From Protopterus annectens (Eukaryota > Chordata > Ceratodontiformes > Protopteridae), in the NCBI RefSeq assembly GCF_019279795.1, contig NC_056744.1:1507351338-1507415337 (forward strand): a stretch of DNA of 64,000 nucleotides. Reading direction: 5' to 3'. The notes beneath the pieces are model-generated. The model was not told the DNA's origin. It saw nothing but the letters and a program-made list of their open reading frames with translations, and searched no databases. The position numbers were made by a program, and so were the translations under genes. Positions 1 through 13,645 of the stretch are shown here, one piece after another (position 1 is the stretch's first letter; the number at the start of each line of letters is the position of its first letter).

Positions 1-165
1 CTGCGTGGAGACATGCGTGAATGGGCGTACCTTCATTGAAGGTTGAGTGTCAGGGCTGGTAACTCGGCACGTAAAAATCAACTACCAATCATTAGCGGAC
101 CGGAGTTCCGCTGTGGCGACCCCTAACCAGGAAAAGCCGAAAGATGCAACAACACTGATTATCAC
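1..165 (+). repeat. tRNA-derived SINE, 3' part (cut by window start)
   Basis: This stretch matches, in the opposite orientation, the SINEs at 45646-45895 and 48295-48527. It has the same body (acatgcgtgaatgggcg..., ccttcattgaaggtt) and the same 3' tail, TTCCGCTGTGGCGACCCCTA followed by GCCGAAAGA. The tRNA-like head lies left of the window. From memory, the tail resembles the one shared by vertebrate V-SINEs such as zebrafish DANA. The exact 3' limit is uncertain by about 15 bases. Confidence 0.75.
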
Positions 166-1609
166 ACACTTCACACTCCCCAGGATTCATGAACGTTGCG
201 CCAGGCGGACGCATAGCATAGGCGTTACAACTCCAAATATGGCCGCCGAGCGATTCAGGTACGATCTAATTCCACGTGCACTACCGGTGTGCGCCGGATT
301 TGCGCCGCCTCTGGCGTAGGTATGTTAAACACCCCATGTGCAGTGTTGCACCATGCAAATGAAGGCATATAGTGATCCACGAAGTGGCGCAGGCGTAGCA
401 TAAGGGCACGGCAATGTAAACCAAAAAAAAACGGTTTACATTTACCCAAACATGACATAGGAGTAACGGAAGGCTGTCAACGTCAGGTATCACACTGTTG
501 CCACATGCCAATGGCGAAAGACACAGAGAATGTCAAAAGAAAACATGCACAACATGTAAATAATGACATAAATGGTATGTCCACAGAAACTCACAGCAGA
601 ACCCCAGGACATGTCCGCGGAAGGTGCTAAACAATGAAATAATATGACAATGTCATAAAAGAGCAGTGTAATACACATCAGCTTCACAGCCACAATACAC
701 CATGGTATGCATGGAAAGCCACATCCATGGTGCAAGGGTTGCCAAGGAGTCGCGACAGTGTTCTGCGTGGTAACTATGAATTAGTAGTCAATGCCATGCA
801 AATGAGGCAGATAATACTGAATCGCAAAACCCCCACCGGTGTAAGGCTGTACCAAATGGCGCAGCGGTAATACACCGAGGAGTGGCTCAGAGGGAATACA
901 TGTCAACCGCAGAGGGGTGTGCCACTGTAGGAGGAAGCACATTGGAGCCCAGCAAACATGGGCTGTACATTGCACATCACAGCAGCAGGACCGGCGTGTG
1001 GGGAAATAGTTGAGCTGAGAGCACACAATGCGTGCAGAGATGCATGTGCACAAGGATGACTACGTTCCTTTAACCCAGTCATGTGACGCCCGCCCCGTCA
1101 ACAACAACGGATACAGGAAGGTGATGCTGAGAATCTGAGGAAATGCGGAAGCAGTGTAATTGGAGTAGTAATGAGCAATCAACACTAATCAACCCACAAA
1201 GGCCAATTGGCGGCAGCTGACAACTCTGCATGCAGAAACCTGCAAAACGGGATAGGGGAGGCATATGAATGCAAAGAAAGTAGGGGAGGTAGCAGATTGC
1301 AAAGAGTGAAGAACTGACACAGCAGAGCCAAGTAGACAGGCAGCATAACGGTGGTGGCAGACAAAACGCACGATATGCCATGTCCCAGAAACTACACATG
1401 ACAGGTCTCTGCAGGATGCAAGCCAGGAAATAGTAGGCGCAACGTGCAGAAACAGTAAGGTAAGGTCAAAAGCTAATCCAATGCAGGCAAGAGTAATGCA
1501 GCACCAAAGGCAACAGCGTTGCAGTGCCAACGGTAAAACACGGAAGATAATCCCCAGATACGGCCGCACAGACACACCCTATGACATCACCGGGTGTACA
1601 GCACAACAG
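166..1609. other. A-rich CA/TG-rich stretch without a recognised gene
   Basis: No convincing coding frame is present. Open frames here are short and occur on both strands with low-complexity H/C/T/M-rich translations. A GC-rich motif of the type gcgcaggcgtagcata recurs loosely near 195 and 385, and a catgcaaatga motif recurs near 353 and 796. They could be subterminal repeats of the Harbinger element whose transposase starts downstream, but no terminal inverted repeat was found. Confidence 0.4.
413..442. other. Perfect 10-bp hairpin with A-rich loop
   Basis: AATGTAAACC at 413-422 is the exact reverse complement of GGTTTACATT at 433-442. They are separated by a 10-nt loop of nine A and one C. 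It may be a short palindrome associated with the transposon end or a chance structure. Confidence 0.6.
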
Positions 1610-1616
1610 TATAAAG
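1610..1616 (+). promoter_or_regulatory. Candidate TATA box of the HARBI1-like gene
   Basis: TATAAAG at 1610 lies 83 bases upstream of the ATG at 1693 that I favour as transposase start. The first in-frame ATG, at 1618, sits only 8 bases after this box and would fall upstream of a TATA-directed transcription start, which is why 1693 is preferred. Confidence 0.4.
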
Positions 1617-1692
1617 TGTGAATGCACACAACACACAGACGTGTATTCCCAAACGCCGCACTATAGGTGTAAACACACGGGGAACTTTTAAA

Positions 1693-2849
1693 ATGTACAT
1701 GTTGGGTGCCGCCGTGGCCGTGATCCATCAGCATGTGTTAGAGACAGACGGAGTTGTGGAGGAGGGTGCCGACAACTACCGTAGGCCTCAGAGGAGAAGG
1801 AGAGTGTTCAGACCAAGGGTAACCTACCAGGGGCTACAAGACCTGGAGATAGTAGAGCGTTACAGGGTGGATAGGGACACTTTACAGCAAATAGTGGAGC
1901 TGTGCCGGCCACACCTGAGAACAAGAAACAACAGAGGGGAGCCCATCCCAGTGGACACAAATGTATGTGTAAGCTTGCGAATACTGGCCACAGGTACCTT
2001 TCAAAGGCCAACTGGGGATATAATGGGCATCTCACAGGCATCAGCATCCAGGGTACTACACCAGTTTCTGGACGCCATGTTACCACATGCCAATGAGCAT
2101 ATATACTTCCCCAGATCTCAGGAGGAGTTGGCTAGCAATATGCGCCACTTCCACCGTGTGGCACAATACCCGGAGGTACTGGGTGCGATAGACTGTACAC
2201 ACATACAAATCAAGTCACCACCTGGGGAGCAGGGTAGACGCTACATAAACTGCAAGGGATTCCCCTCCATCAATTGCCAGGTTGTGTGCAATGCGCAGGG
2301 CATTATCATGGATGTGTGTGCTGGCAGCCCTGGAAGCTACCACGACTCCCATATCTGGCATGCCTCACAGCTGTACCAGGTATTCGCCAGGGGGGACATC
2401 CCACAAGGCCACCTTGTGGGGGATGCTGGCTATGCACTGGAGCCATGGATGATGACTCCCATCAGAAATGCACACACACACATGCAAGAACGCCATAATG
2501 AGGCACACGCACAAACCAGAATAATCATAGAGCGTGTGTTTGGGATGCTGAAATCACGGTTCCGGTGCTTGGATACATCCGTGGAGCCCTGCAGTACTCT
2601 CCAGGCACATGTGCCCACATATTCATAGTATGTGCCATGCTACATAATATGATCCTGCGGAAGCAGCTGCTGCAGGGACATAATGGTGAAGGGCCACAAA
2701 GCCCACCACAACTGCCAAGGCCAGTCCAGGCACAGAGGGTTCAGGACCATGAACACACTGTGCCAGCCCCAGTAGGCAGACGGAGGCGTACCCAATATGC
2801 CTATGCCCTGGCAAAGAGGGAACATATAGCACATACTCTGACAGCGTAG
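1693..2849 (+). pseudogene. HARBI1-like DDE transposase of a PIF/Harbinger element, one frameshift
   Basis: The frame, open from 1618 and probably started at ATG 1693, encodes a PIF/Harbinger-type transposase that cuts and rejoins DNA at element ends, normally with a Myb-like partner. Numbering from 1618, a helix-turn-helix-like stretch lies near residues 131-148. The catalytic triad is readable: D192 in GAIDCTHI, D243 in GSYHDSHIW and E305 in IIIERVFGML, with GDAGY at 268-272. After RCLDTS the frame runs into a stop at 2626. The expected C-terminal segment (GALQYSP, then IVCAMLHNMIL) continues in another frame up to the stop at 2847-2849. This is a -1 shift, consistent with loss of one base between about 2571 and 2583. 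Without it the protein would be roughly 380-410 residues, near the usual length. All other motifs are intact, so the break is recent or an assembly error. The putative partner gene lies 8.7 kb downstream on the same strand. Confidence 0.9.
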
Positions 2850-5800
2850 GCCCCATGGACTGACACCTCCCTACCTGCACACACAGTGAAATGGACGGCA
2901 CACAAACATGGCCACCCGTAAAGTGTACCGTATGGGTGGCCCCATGTGTGACTCCAACATAGGCAGCACCCAAACACTGCACACCCAACAGCCAGCGGAG
3001 CATGGAATGCCAACACCTGAACCATACGCGGGTCCTACAGCAGACGGCGTTGCTGTATGCTGCCACGTCACGCAAGGTGTATACATATAGACATGTAGAT
3101 ATGTGCATATACAGATATGGAGATAGATATAATTACACACATAGAAATATATGTACACATATACATATAAGTACAACAGGGAAGACAGGGAATCAGAGGG
3201 ATGTAAGGTGACAGTGAAGTAACACGCGATATCTGTACATAGTAAACATAGTGAAAGACAACCTGAGCATCCGGGAGGTTTAACAGAAGAGGAAACCGCC
3301 ACCCATGGAAAGGTCAACATACCCTAATCGCAAGTCGGGATGATCGCCAGGCCACAGTACAGTAACAGTACATGTACGGGTAATACTATGATAATAGGAG
3401 GGGGGAGGTAGACACTGCCGCCGGTGATGCGGGCCACGCAGGTACTGTGTGCAACCGTCCCTGTGACTGCCGCAGTATGTGTATGTGTGCAGTGAGGGTG
3501 CCGTGTGTCTCGCTGTGTGAGTGTAATGTGTGTGCCACTGTAAAATGTGTATGTTGGTGCCATGTGACAGGCGGAGTGGAATAACATGTGTAGGCATACA
3601 GTATAGTAACCTCAGGCGTATGTAAACCAGTACTCCCAAAGTAGTACTGAGAGCCCCTCCCTGGCTAGGCATGTGGTGATGTATAACGATGCAAAGTGTA
3701 AATGTCCCAGAATGTACCACAGGAATATACCACACATGAAATGGAAAGGACGTATGTACAAATCATGACCGTATGTATGACACCGACATGCTAATTGCAA
3801 AATGATACGTCGGCAAAGTTACACAGCAATAGGTATGTACAGCGGAAATACGCATGTGCTACCCCGGTACTGATCGTGGCCACGTATCGGCCCGTAAACA
3901 CCGCTGTGTGTTCTACAAGTGTCAAACAAACAATCGCCACCAGAATAGGTGGCAACCACTAGCAAACAGGCTATCCCAAGTACAGGACCACAATGACTGT
4001 AAATATCCGGGACAGAATAACAAGGGATAGTCGTCACGTACAAACAACCGCAGATATACCACCAATGTGACGGAGGAATACATGCAGGAAGCACACACGC
4101 AGGCGATACCAACACCACATGACAACAACACAACCTACACTCCTAGAACAACAGACAAGTAACTGTCAGCTCCGCAGGCAGGGATGGAGCACACAGACAA
4201 GCATACCGTGTATGTAGAGATGCAAGGCCCACAACCCGTATCCATCACCTACAACCTCCGATATTCCCCATCGCACATATCAAAGGTATACAAGCCGTAA
4301 TAGCAGCACAAACATACAGGCAGTCAATGACAGCTGCATAACCGCAACATCTCGCGTGGGAAACACTATCAACAGCGGATGCATACCTGCATCCGTTGTT
4401 TAAAGGAATACAACAGCTATGTTACACATCCGAATGCAAAACGCCATCAACAGACGCCGTCAGGACAGGGACACCCACATGTCGAACATAATACCATACC
4501 CAACACACACAACCCACGGCTAACACCACTGCGAAATGTACCTGACGCCACACATAGCGGCTGCAGTTACACATAACATAACACAATACAGACCATCTCC
4601 ACGAAGGTAGGGCAAATATCCAACGCCCAGGTGAGGAATGCAACCATGCCCTAGTTACGACGCGTAATGTACGAATGGAGTAGATGCACAGGTGATATGC
4701 GCACAAGTACACACTGAGGAACAGCTATTGGTGTGATGAGCCCACATGTTGCAGGTAACGACGGATATAAGGATGACTCCCAGGATATTCAAACCGTATG
4801 CTCATACCGAACTACCACTCCAAAACGGATAGAGTGAGAAAACGGAATAGCGATACACGCAACGAATAACGGAAGGAAACACAGACAAGGTATGTAGAAC
4901 CCACGATATGTACGGGTGTGTAACGCATGATGTGTATGATGAAGCAGTACTGTATGTGAATGGTGTTTGTAAGTAAGGATACTTGTCCATAATGCAGAGA
5001 GTGGTGAAAGGTGGTTATGTAGTGCTATCCTGCTGAGCATACCAACGACTGTGGACACCATGTGCACAGCAGTGGGACATCATGTACACAGCTGGGATAA
5101 CACAAGGGCTGCCACAGGGGAGCATAACACAGAACAATGCCACACCATACGCCGATGCTGGCAGTGGATGTCCAACAAGGAAGTGCCATAGCAGGGGATA
5201 GGACATGTATGTATACTGTCACAGCACATATGTGTATGGGCATATACCGTCGATGTCATACGTAATGTGCGCACGACGTGCACGTATGCCTTGCAGTAGG
5301 GGATACTATGTCAACTATGTGTAATGTAAAGCTGTCATGGTTTATATGACAGACATCATACACAGTATCACAGGCATATCATGCATAATGGAGTTATGGC
5401 CTACTGGTATGTACAACAACAGGATAAGTATGGCCTGTACACATGGGACAGAGTAGTAGAATAATAGCCATCCGAAATGGAAGGAACACCAAGTAACCAT
5501 GGCCAAACGATCTGTAGCAGGTGCAATGTGGGCAACAATGAAGTCCGGCAGGTCCATGTGTAAACACATGTGCAGTGTACACAGTAGTGTCACCTCCCCA
5601 TGGTAGTGTCCAGTGAACAGCAGAGGTGGGTGTCAACTGCATGTCTACACAGTACTGCTGCTGTGGTGGTACCATGACTACGTGTCACTCAAACAGCAAG
5701 GGAGCTATCACATGAACAGTGCCACTGTGTGTCCCTGTGGGATGTGCACAGGACCTATGTTCCACAGCATGGTGTGTGTTGTGTCTGTGGAAGTAACACA

Positions 5801-8800
5801 GAAGCCCAGCCCATGCAATGTGGCATGTGTGCACATATCCATGAGTGCTCCGTTCACACTGCCCACTGCAATTGCCATGTATGAGTACTACATGCATCAG
5901 TAATGCAGAGGACATGGTCCATGTCAGAGCAGAAGACACCCCTGTGTATGTGGTATGCAGATGTGTACAGATGTGTTTCCCGTCTGTCAGTCGCATATGT
6001 AAACTGTCTGAGCCTGGTACACATCATGGCATGATAATGCTGTGCCATGTAAAGTCGTAGCCGTTGTGGAAGGTACACCACGAATGTGGTATTGTAACCC
6101 TGCCCGTGTGTAGGTGTGTGTATGCCACAGGTACAATGGCTACCTATGTACCAGCAGCACACACAGTACAGATAGGTGTGGCCCTGCAGATGTGTACCTA
6201 TGCCACAGTGGAATATGGTAACCACAGCACCATGTGGGGCATGTGTGTGTACAGCAACCATGTACAATGTGATATGCATGTATGGGGACAGTATCCATGT
6301 GATACTCAGTGGATGAATGTTGCTATGCAAAGGTGATGTGCATGCACCATGTGTCATGCATCCTGATGCCATGACACCCACATGATGTATCTGCTACACC
6401 GACACCCATACGGTTGTTATCAGTATGAGCTGGTGGAGCTATAATGGTGCCAGGTATGTAGATGTGGGATATCTAGGCATGGACAGTACTCTGTAACAGC
6501 ATGTTGTGTATGTAGGCAAATAGTGAACATGAGGGGTCCCATGACTGAGGACTGTGTAATGCCACATGTACCTGACATGTAGTAGGTAGCATGATATGCT
6601 TGCACCACTGTATGTCCTGTCCAGGAGTCATATAGCCTAACATCCTGAGACACAGGGTATGATGTGATGGTGGATGTGTACATTGCCAATACCAGAACGT
6701 GGAATGGTGCTGAAGGGCAATGTGAGGACAATGTGTGATCTGTTGCCCTCTGTACCACACCAACCACCCATGCAATGGTATGACAGGTGGCCAGCATGTG
6801 TATGTGGCGTGCTGTGGCACACAGAAGCCCAACAAGGGTGCCAGTAAAGGCATGGAGGACATCAATGAGTGCGTGAAGCACATTTGGGAGGATGTGCCCC
6901 ACTGCCATACAGAATGGTCCAGTCATGGGTGTACGAATGCAGTCCCACATGTGCAATGCAGTGCCACCCATGTGTAGTGCGATAGATGCGGCAGTGTGAC
7001 GGTCAAGGTACACAATGTCCGACAACAGGCTAGCAGTGAATTCAGTGGGCTGGTGTGGAGACACATACCAAACAGGTTGGTGGGACATAACAGCTAGGGA
7101 GATCGGAAGGTGACAGTGGGACAGTGTCTTAGGACACAAAGTGTGCATGGCAGTACCATGTATGTGTCCACAGGGACACTACGATGTCCATGTATAGATT
7201 GCAACCCTGTAGTGAGTGAGAGTGTGTATTGTTGGTAGGTACACCATTGCCTGGCATGTTGCCAACATCATCTCAGTCTGCAATGCCTGGGTGACTGTTG
7301 TACGCGACATCGAATGTGGATGTAGCCAAACAACACAGACATACCACCACACTGCCTGAGGACCCACACTGCACTGTGCGGCAGTCATGTGTAGGTAGCT
7401 AGCCTTGGAGCATGTGATGGGCCATGAGTACCCACCATGGCTGTCAAGTGATGCACCCCACACATGTGAATATACCCACTGTGCAACAGCCTGCACATGT
7501 GCCCATACAGCAGATGTGCATGGAACATTACCACCACCGTGGCATCTGTGAAAAGGCCAGTACTGCCATGTCTCTGTGTGGAATAGCATGGTCCCCACCA
7601 TTGCGTACATGCTACGGAAGTGCACTGCGATATGTGTCAGCATAGTTATGTACACTGTCCATCTGCCGGGGTGCCATGCCATTAACAACCCCTGTCAGCA
7701 GACGTCAGTAGTACTGGCTGTAGAACACATGTACCATGTATGCTGCGATGGGTGCGTGTCCAGGGTGTGGCTAGCAGGGCCGTGAAGCATATATGTTCAT
7801 CTACCAAAGGGGGGATAACCCCAGGTGTAACACACCAGACACATGGAGGTATCGTGCACGCTGAGGGTAGTGTAGGTATGGTATGTGTTGTGTAATGTGT
7901 CACCCAGCTAGGTGGAGTGCATGCCCAAGCATGTGTGGGTACATGGGTGTCCATTCTAGGGAAGTGTGGGTTGCTGTCAGCACATGGCAGTAGCAGCTGT
8001 CCGAGGCCCAATGTACAGTATGACAACACAGACAGCATGTAACCTGTGGTGTACAGTGTAAGCTCTGTTGTGTGTTACAATGTGTCTAGTGGTCACAAAC
8101 ATGGGTATCTGAACATGGAGCACCTATGATGCACCTATGATGCATTGTGTTTGTCAAATATCCAGTATGTGTGCAAAACATTGTGTGATGTGGGATCCCC
8201 TCACCTGTGTGTGTTGCAGTCCAGGTATGTGCCTGGGAGGTATGATCCGTGTACAATCTGTACTTGCAGGTGTACTGTGCAGAGCATGGAGGCAGGTCCC
8301 AGGCACTGCAGATAAATGTGAGTCGTGCACTAGTGTGTGTGCCTTGCTTGTGTGCAGCACAGTGGAAGGTGCAAGCATTGTCCCACATGACCCCATGCCA
8401 TGCCTGTCTGTTACAGCACTGCTGGAGACAGTCATGTGACACCGCCACAGAGGCAGTATAGCATGTGAAGATGTACATGTGTGCTCCACACCCCAGGCAG
8501 ATGTCCGCAGGTCATGTGTGCCACAGCAGTGTGGTCGACCAGGACTGTCATAGTGGTCAGATACCACATGCCTGTATAAGTACAGTATGAGCATAGTCAA
8601 CAGTTGCAGTGACAGAGTAGGTCAATGTACAGTGTCCCTGTGTTCAGACCACTGCCTACTGTACACCTGGCTAGACACACACCCAGAGGGTGAATATACC
8701 GGTGAGCCATCACATGTCCCAGTACACGTAGCCTGTATAATGCCATCACAGGGCTGTCACAATAACATGTGGTATGACAGACATGTTGTACCAGGTGATG

Positions 8801-11518
8801 TGTCGTGTGCATATGTTGAGTTGCACAGCCATTCACACGTCCGCAACATATCAGTGCATGATGCCGAGTGTAACATGATGTGTGGAACTGCACTGTGATC
8901 CACAACAGGGTCATCTGAGACAGGTGTGTTGTGAATGGTGTAACCCATGCTTCCACAGGATATACACTGGTGCTGTTGGCTGCCATGCTGGGGGCCACCA
9001 GTGGTGCCTGCAGTGGTCATACAGACATACTGCACACATTGTTCTGGCAGGAATGTCCATTGTTGTGGATGATGTGTTACTACGTGAAGGTAGGTGTGTG
9101 TTGTGAATGTTACCCATCCAGATGTGACCATCAGGTGCAGTCATGGTTGTCGACAGCAGCACACCCATCCACAGCTGTCAGAACCCTGTCCCCAGAATGG
9201 GTGTCAGCCGCCCTCGTACAGTGTGACCTATGTGCAGATGGCGGAACACCTCCTACTGGCTGGCTAACAGTGTCATCTATGAAGGCGAATGTATAATGCC
9301 GGTATCCCAATGAAGTACATGGAATCACACATAGTACGCCATGGTCGGCATGTAAACCATGTACAACAATGACTGTGTGACAGACACAAACAATGCGGAG
9401 CCATGTTGAACATGCACCCATGAGAACACCAAATGAGGTATGTTGCACATATCGATGTACAACTGTCAGCTATGGCCATAGCATGGATGCAGACGCATAT
9501 TCCCCACAGGCAGTACCACGCCATGTAGGTAGAGGGGCATTGCATGACTACATGTGACAGTTGCTGTACCGCCACATGTACTGCATATCCGTCATGTAGG
9601 GGTAGCAGTGGTACGTGACTGTTGGACATGCCTGTACATATGACCATGTCCCACAGGATATGTGTTACGTGTGTACAACACATGTTGTACCGTCATCAAG
9701 CTGTGGAGTGTATGGCTGCCAGTGTACCTGTGTGACATGTTCTGCAATGGGTGCAAAGGTGCGCAGTAGTGCATTGCATGCCCACATGCCCCTCACAGGT
9801 GCATAGCCTGAACATACAATACAAAGAGGATGTTGGATCATAGCAACCCACAAGAGGAGATGGGTACGGGTGGCAACCCACTACCACCTGTTCGGGTAAG
9901 GTGTGCATGTTCATGACACATTAGCACCCGAGAAGCTAGCAGTACAGCAGTACAGGGTGGCATGCATATATGTTCACTAATACCCCTGTGTGTCCCACCA
10001 CTGGCCCGTGGACAGACAGACACCAACACAATGTGCAGAATTGACATGTGCACAGCATATCACCGCTGGCTACTGTAGAACAGGCTTACTGTGTAGACAT
10101 GTGCACAGAAGGTCTGCACCAGCCACACTCAAACACGTCATGTGTCGAACCCCACCATTATTGTAGCCCATGCCACAGACAGATGTTCACGCATCTGTGT
10201 ATCTACGTACGGGAATGTCCCTGGCCTAGCAGTATAGCTGTGTCAGTGTTGCGAACAACATACTGAATGGGCTGTGTGTGTGAGGTGTGCATCATACGTG
10301 TATGGTCCGATGGATGATACCATCAGTGCCCCTGCTATGTGAACATCCCTGTCCCCATACATGGATACCTATGCTGTGCCCAACACCACGCTCCCTGTGG
10401 GAGGGATGGCGCTGTGTGGTGCACCAGCTGACATGGGGGTGGCAGCAGGCACCGGATGTAGACATATGTGGTACCCATGTCAGGCCAGGCAATCATCCAT
10501 GTGCACGGGATAGCAGTGTGTTGGCACATACAGCACTGTGTTGAACAATATCGCAGCACATAGCACCTGTCAGGGGTAATGTGTATGCATGGATGTGCGA
10601 TACCTGCATGCACCATACACACCCCCGCCAAGCAGCGTGCAGCCTACCTTGCAGAAGGCCATTGTCCACACCATGATGATAGACATGTGTAATGTCCATA
10701 TACACACAGCAATGACATATGGAATGGACAGCCACCCTGCCAACATCAGTACCCCCCAGGTGGGACACATCCCTGTGCCATGTATGTGACATACCCTGCC
10801 ATACCATGCAGCCCTGCCCAGCAAGGCTGCACGTGCTATCACAGTCCTACATGGTGCGATGGACAAATGGCACTTGCACTTGCACTATCAACCATCCACA
10901 GCAGTAATGTGGCACTGATGCACCCTGTGGTGTCACAGGTGCTGTGTGTTGGTGTGAACAACGTGCGTGCGCACATGCTATGCATGACCTTTCCTGCTAA
11001 TGTCACATGGTTACACAATGTCCCATGTGTATCACATGTGCAATACAGGTGAGCCGTGGCAGGTTGGCCAGCACCCGTACAGTGCTGTGTAGATGTACAT
11101 GGCACAACATATACATGTACAGGTGTCCATGTGTATGTGTGCAGTGCCACCGCTGACGTTCATAATGGCCGCGTACGTGATGCCTAGCGACATATACACA
11201 GCATCCAGGTGAACAGTAGAACTGTTGTCACATTGGGACACGTGCCAACTGGTATGAACACAGGTGCAGGTAGGTACACATGTCCACAGCAGGCTACCAT
11301 CAACATGGTGTGTGTACAGTGTGATGAGTTGACACACAGATATGATATGAAACCCACTGCTTAATGGTGTGACAGCAACACGTCAGCTGTGTCACTGCCA
11401 TGATGCATCACAGAGATCACTGTGCAGATGTTGTACATGTCATAGCAATGTATGTCCAGCAGTATGCCAGTACATCAGTGTGAATGTGACCTGTCACCAT
11501 CATTATGTCTTACAGATA
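2850..11518. other. 8.7-kb CA/TG- and CATG-rich stretch with no recognised gene
   Basis: I see no gene. The + strand is strongly A-rich up to about 4.9 kb and more balanced afterwards. CATG, ACATGT and CACATG-like words are very frequent from about 5 kb. Open frames of 100-240 codons on both strands have H/T/C/M/V-rich translations that look like reading low-complexity DNA. An AT-rich microsatellite-like patch of TATACATA-type words lies at about 3070-3170. A 5' untranslated exon of the Myb-like gene may lie here, because that gene begins just after a splice acceptor. Confidence 0.5.
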
Positions 11519-13611
11519 ATGCCACGTTCCCGGCTGCCAGCCTTCAGCCGCCAGGAGGATGACGTGATTATACCGTTGCTCCACGACAACTACGAGCTAC
11601 TATTCAGCCATGTGCTACAACAAGCACAGCAGCGGGACAACATGTGGCAGGATATGCGCAGGAGGGTGAACAACGTGGGTGGCAACAACTGCACCTACCA
11701 GCAGATCAGTCAACACTGCACAGACCTAATACGGCACGCGAAACAGTGTGCCGCCGCAATCGCCAGACAACAAGGTGGGACAGGTGGTGGTCCACCAACC
11801 CAGCACCCACTCACACACACGGAGGAGCTCCTGGCCAGTCTGGGGACACCCAGGGAACAACATGCAGAAACACTCGCTGCCATCGTGGAGGTGGGTGTCT
11901 CCCAACCAACGAGCCTGGAGCTGCCTGGTAAGTCAGTCTTGCATGTGTGTATGATAACTGACGTAGGTGTGGGTGTCATAGTACACCACATAATGTACCA
12001 ACACATGCCAGGTATATGGCCACACAAGCTGCATACTACAGTATGCTACGTTGTGTTTGCAGACATGTGCATAACACATGCTACCACACAGGTACATGAT
12101 GTGACATGCACAGTGCTTACTGTGGCTACAGTAATGGATAATGTGTATACTGTTGTGTCGCCCCTATACAGGTACGTCTGGCGTGTCGCACAGCCATGGG
12201 TCCGTCGCAGGTGAGACTGTTGCTAGTAATAGGCATGTTACAGTGTATAGATATTCCCCATGTGTCCAGGTATGACATGCACACCTGGGTCTGCTCCAGT
12301 CACGGTATACAGGTTGCACCACCCGACACACACGCCACCCATGTACAGTAGATACAACCGTTAGTATACACCGGCATGACACCACATAACCCATCGGTGT
12401 GATATGTGCAGTCAGCTATGTATACAATGGTGGAGGTGTTCTACAATGGCTGCATGTGTAGTATGCATTAGAATGCCTTTGCGGTACGCACACAGTACCT
12501 CATAGTGAGCTGTGATCTGGCCAGCACACAGGTGTTACCAATGTGACCTATGCCCCTGCATTGTGTGCACACGTTGTGACATGGCACATGACATGTCCCA
12601 TGCACGTGGTGTTCTGTCTGCAACAATGTCACACCATGACATGACCTACACACGACATAGCAGACATCCACAATGTCTGCATAGCCTTCAGGATTGTGAC
12701 ACCTCAGACCAGTATGGGTGTATGTCACATGGGACACCACAGGGATGTGTACACGATGCCCACCACACACAATTGTCCATGACCCAGTCAAATATGGCCA
12801 TGGGTGATACCAACAGGCATGTTGCCACACAGTACATCTGCAGTGGGTAGTCACCGTTGCACCCTGTCCACACATAGTGTGATCATAGCTGTAGTGGACC
12901 CCCTGTACATCTGATGTGGTACACCAGACAAATGAAATGCCTGTCTGCAGCCACTGGAGGTGCCACCAATGTCTACCATATACGTGCTGTGGAACAGCAT
13001 GACTGTGTTGCACACATGGCAATGCAATGCGTCCATGTTACGCATCGCACAGAAACATACCTGTGTCTTGCTGCCATGCAGTGGCACAGTGCCCGTACTC
13101 CCCACTGTACAGCTATGTACACAGCTCACACCAACCACACCTGCACAGACATCCTTGTTACACATGCATTCTATCTGTAGCCTGTACACATAACACTGCA
13201 CTGTGATGTCCAGTTTGATGTGGTGCATGTGGTGGGACACCATTGTCACATGTCCACATGTTATCGCACATGTTGGCGGAGTACATGACAAAGTGACGCC
13301 AGCCATGTGTACTGTTAACCCGCCTGTGGCCACATGGTGTATCACGGTGATGCATGCAAACTACCATGAATGTGTGTACTGCATGCCTACTGAAATGACA
13401 CCTGCTTGATGTAGTGTGCACCCCAGGGCAGTATGCATACTACCACTATTAATGTCTGGCCTGCATTCACTGAGCTGTGGTATGGGAATGCTGCATGCCA
13501 TCTGCAATATCACATGCATGATGTGTCTGCATGTGTGTGTGTCTGCGTGTGTGTGTCAGCGTGTGTGTGTCTCCGCATGTGTGTGTGTGTGTGTGTCTGT
13601 GTGTGTTTCTG

Positions 13612-13645
<34 letters not shown>

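Noticed and set aside
6420..7148. 242-codon open frame on the minus strand, with others of 100-180 codons between 5 and 13 kb
   Set aside because: Translations are H/T/C/M-rich from CA/TG vocabulary, overlap equally long frames on the other strand, and show no domain or initiation context.
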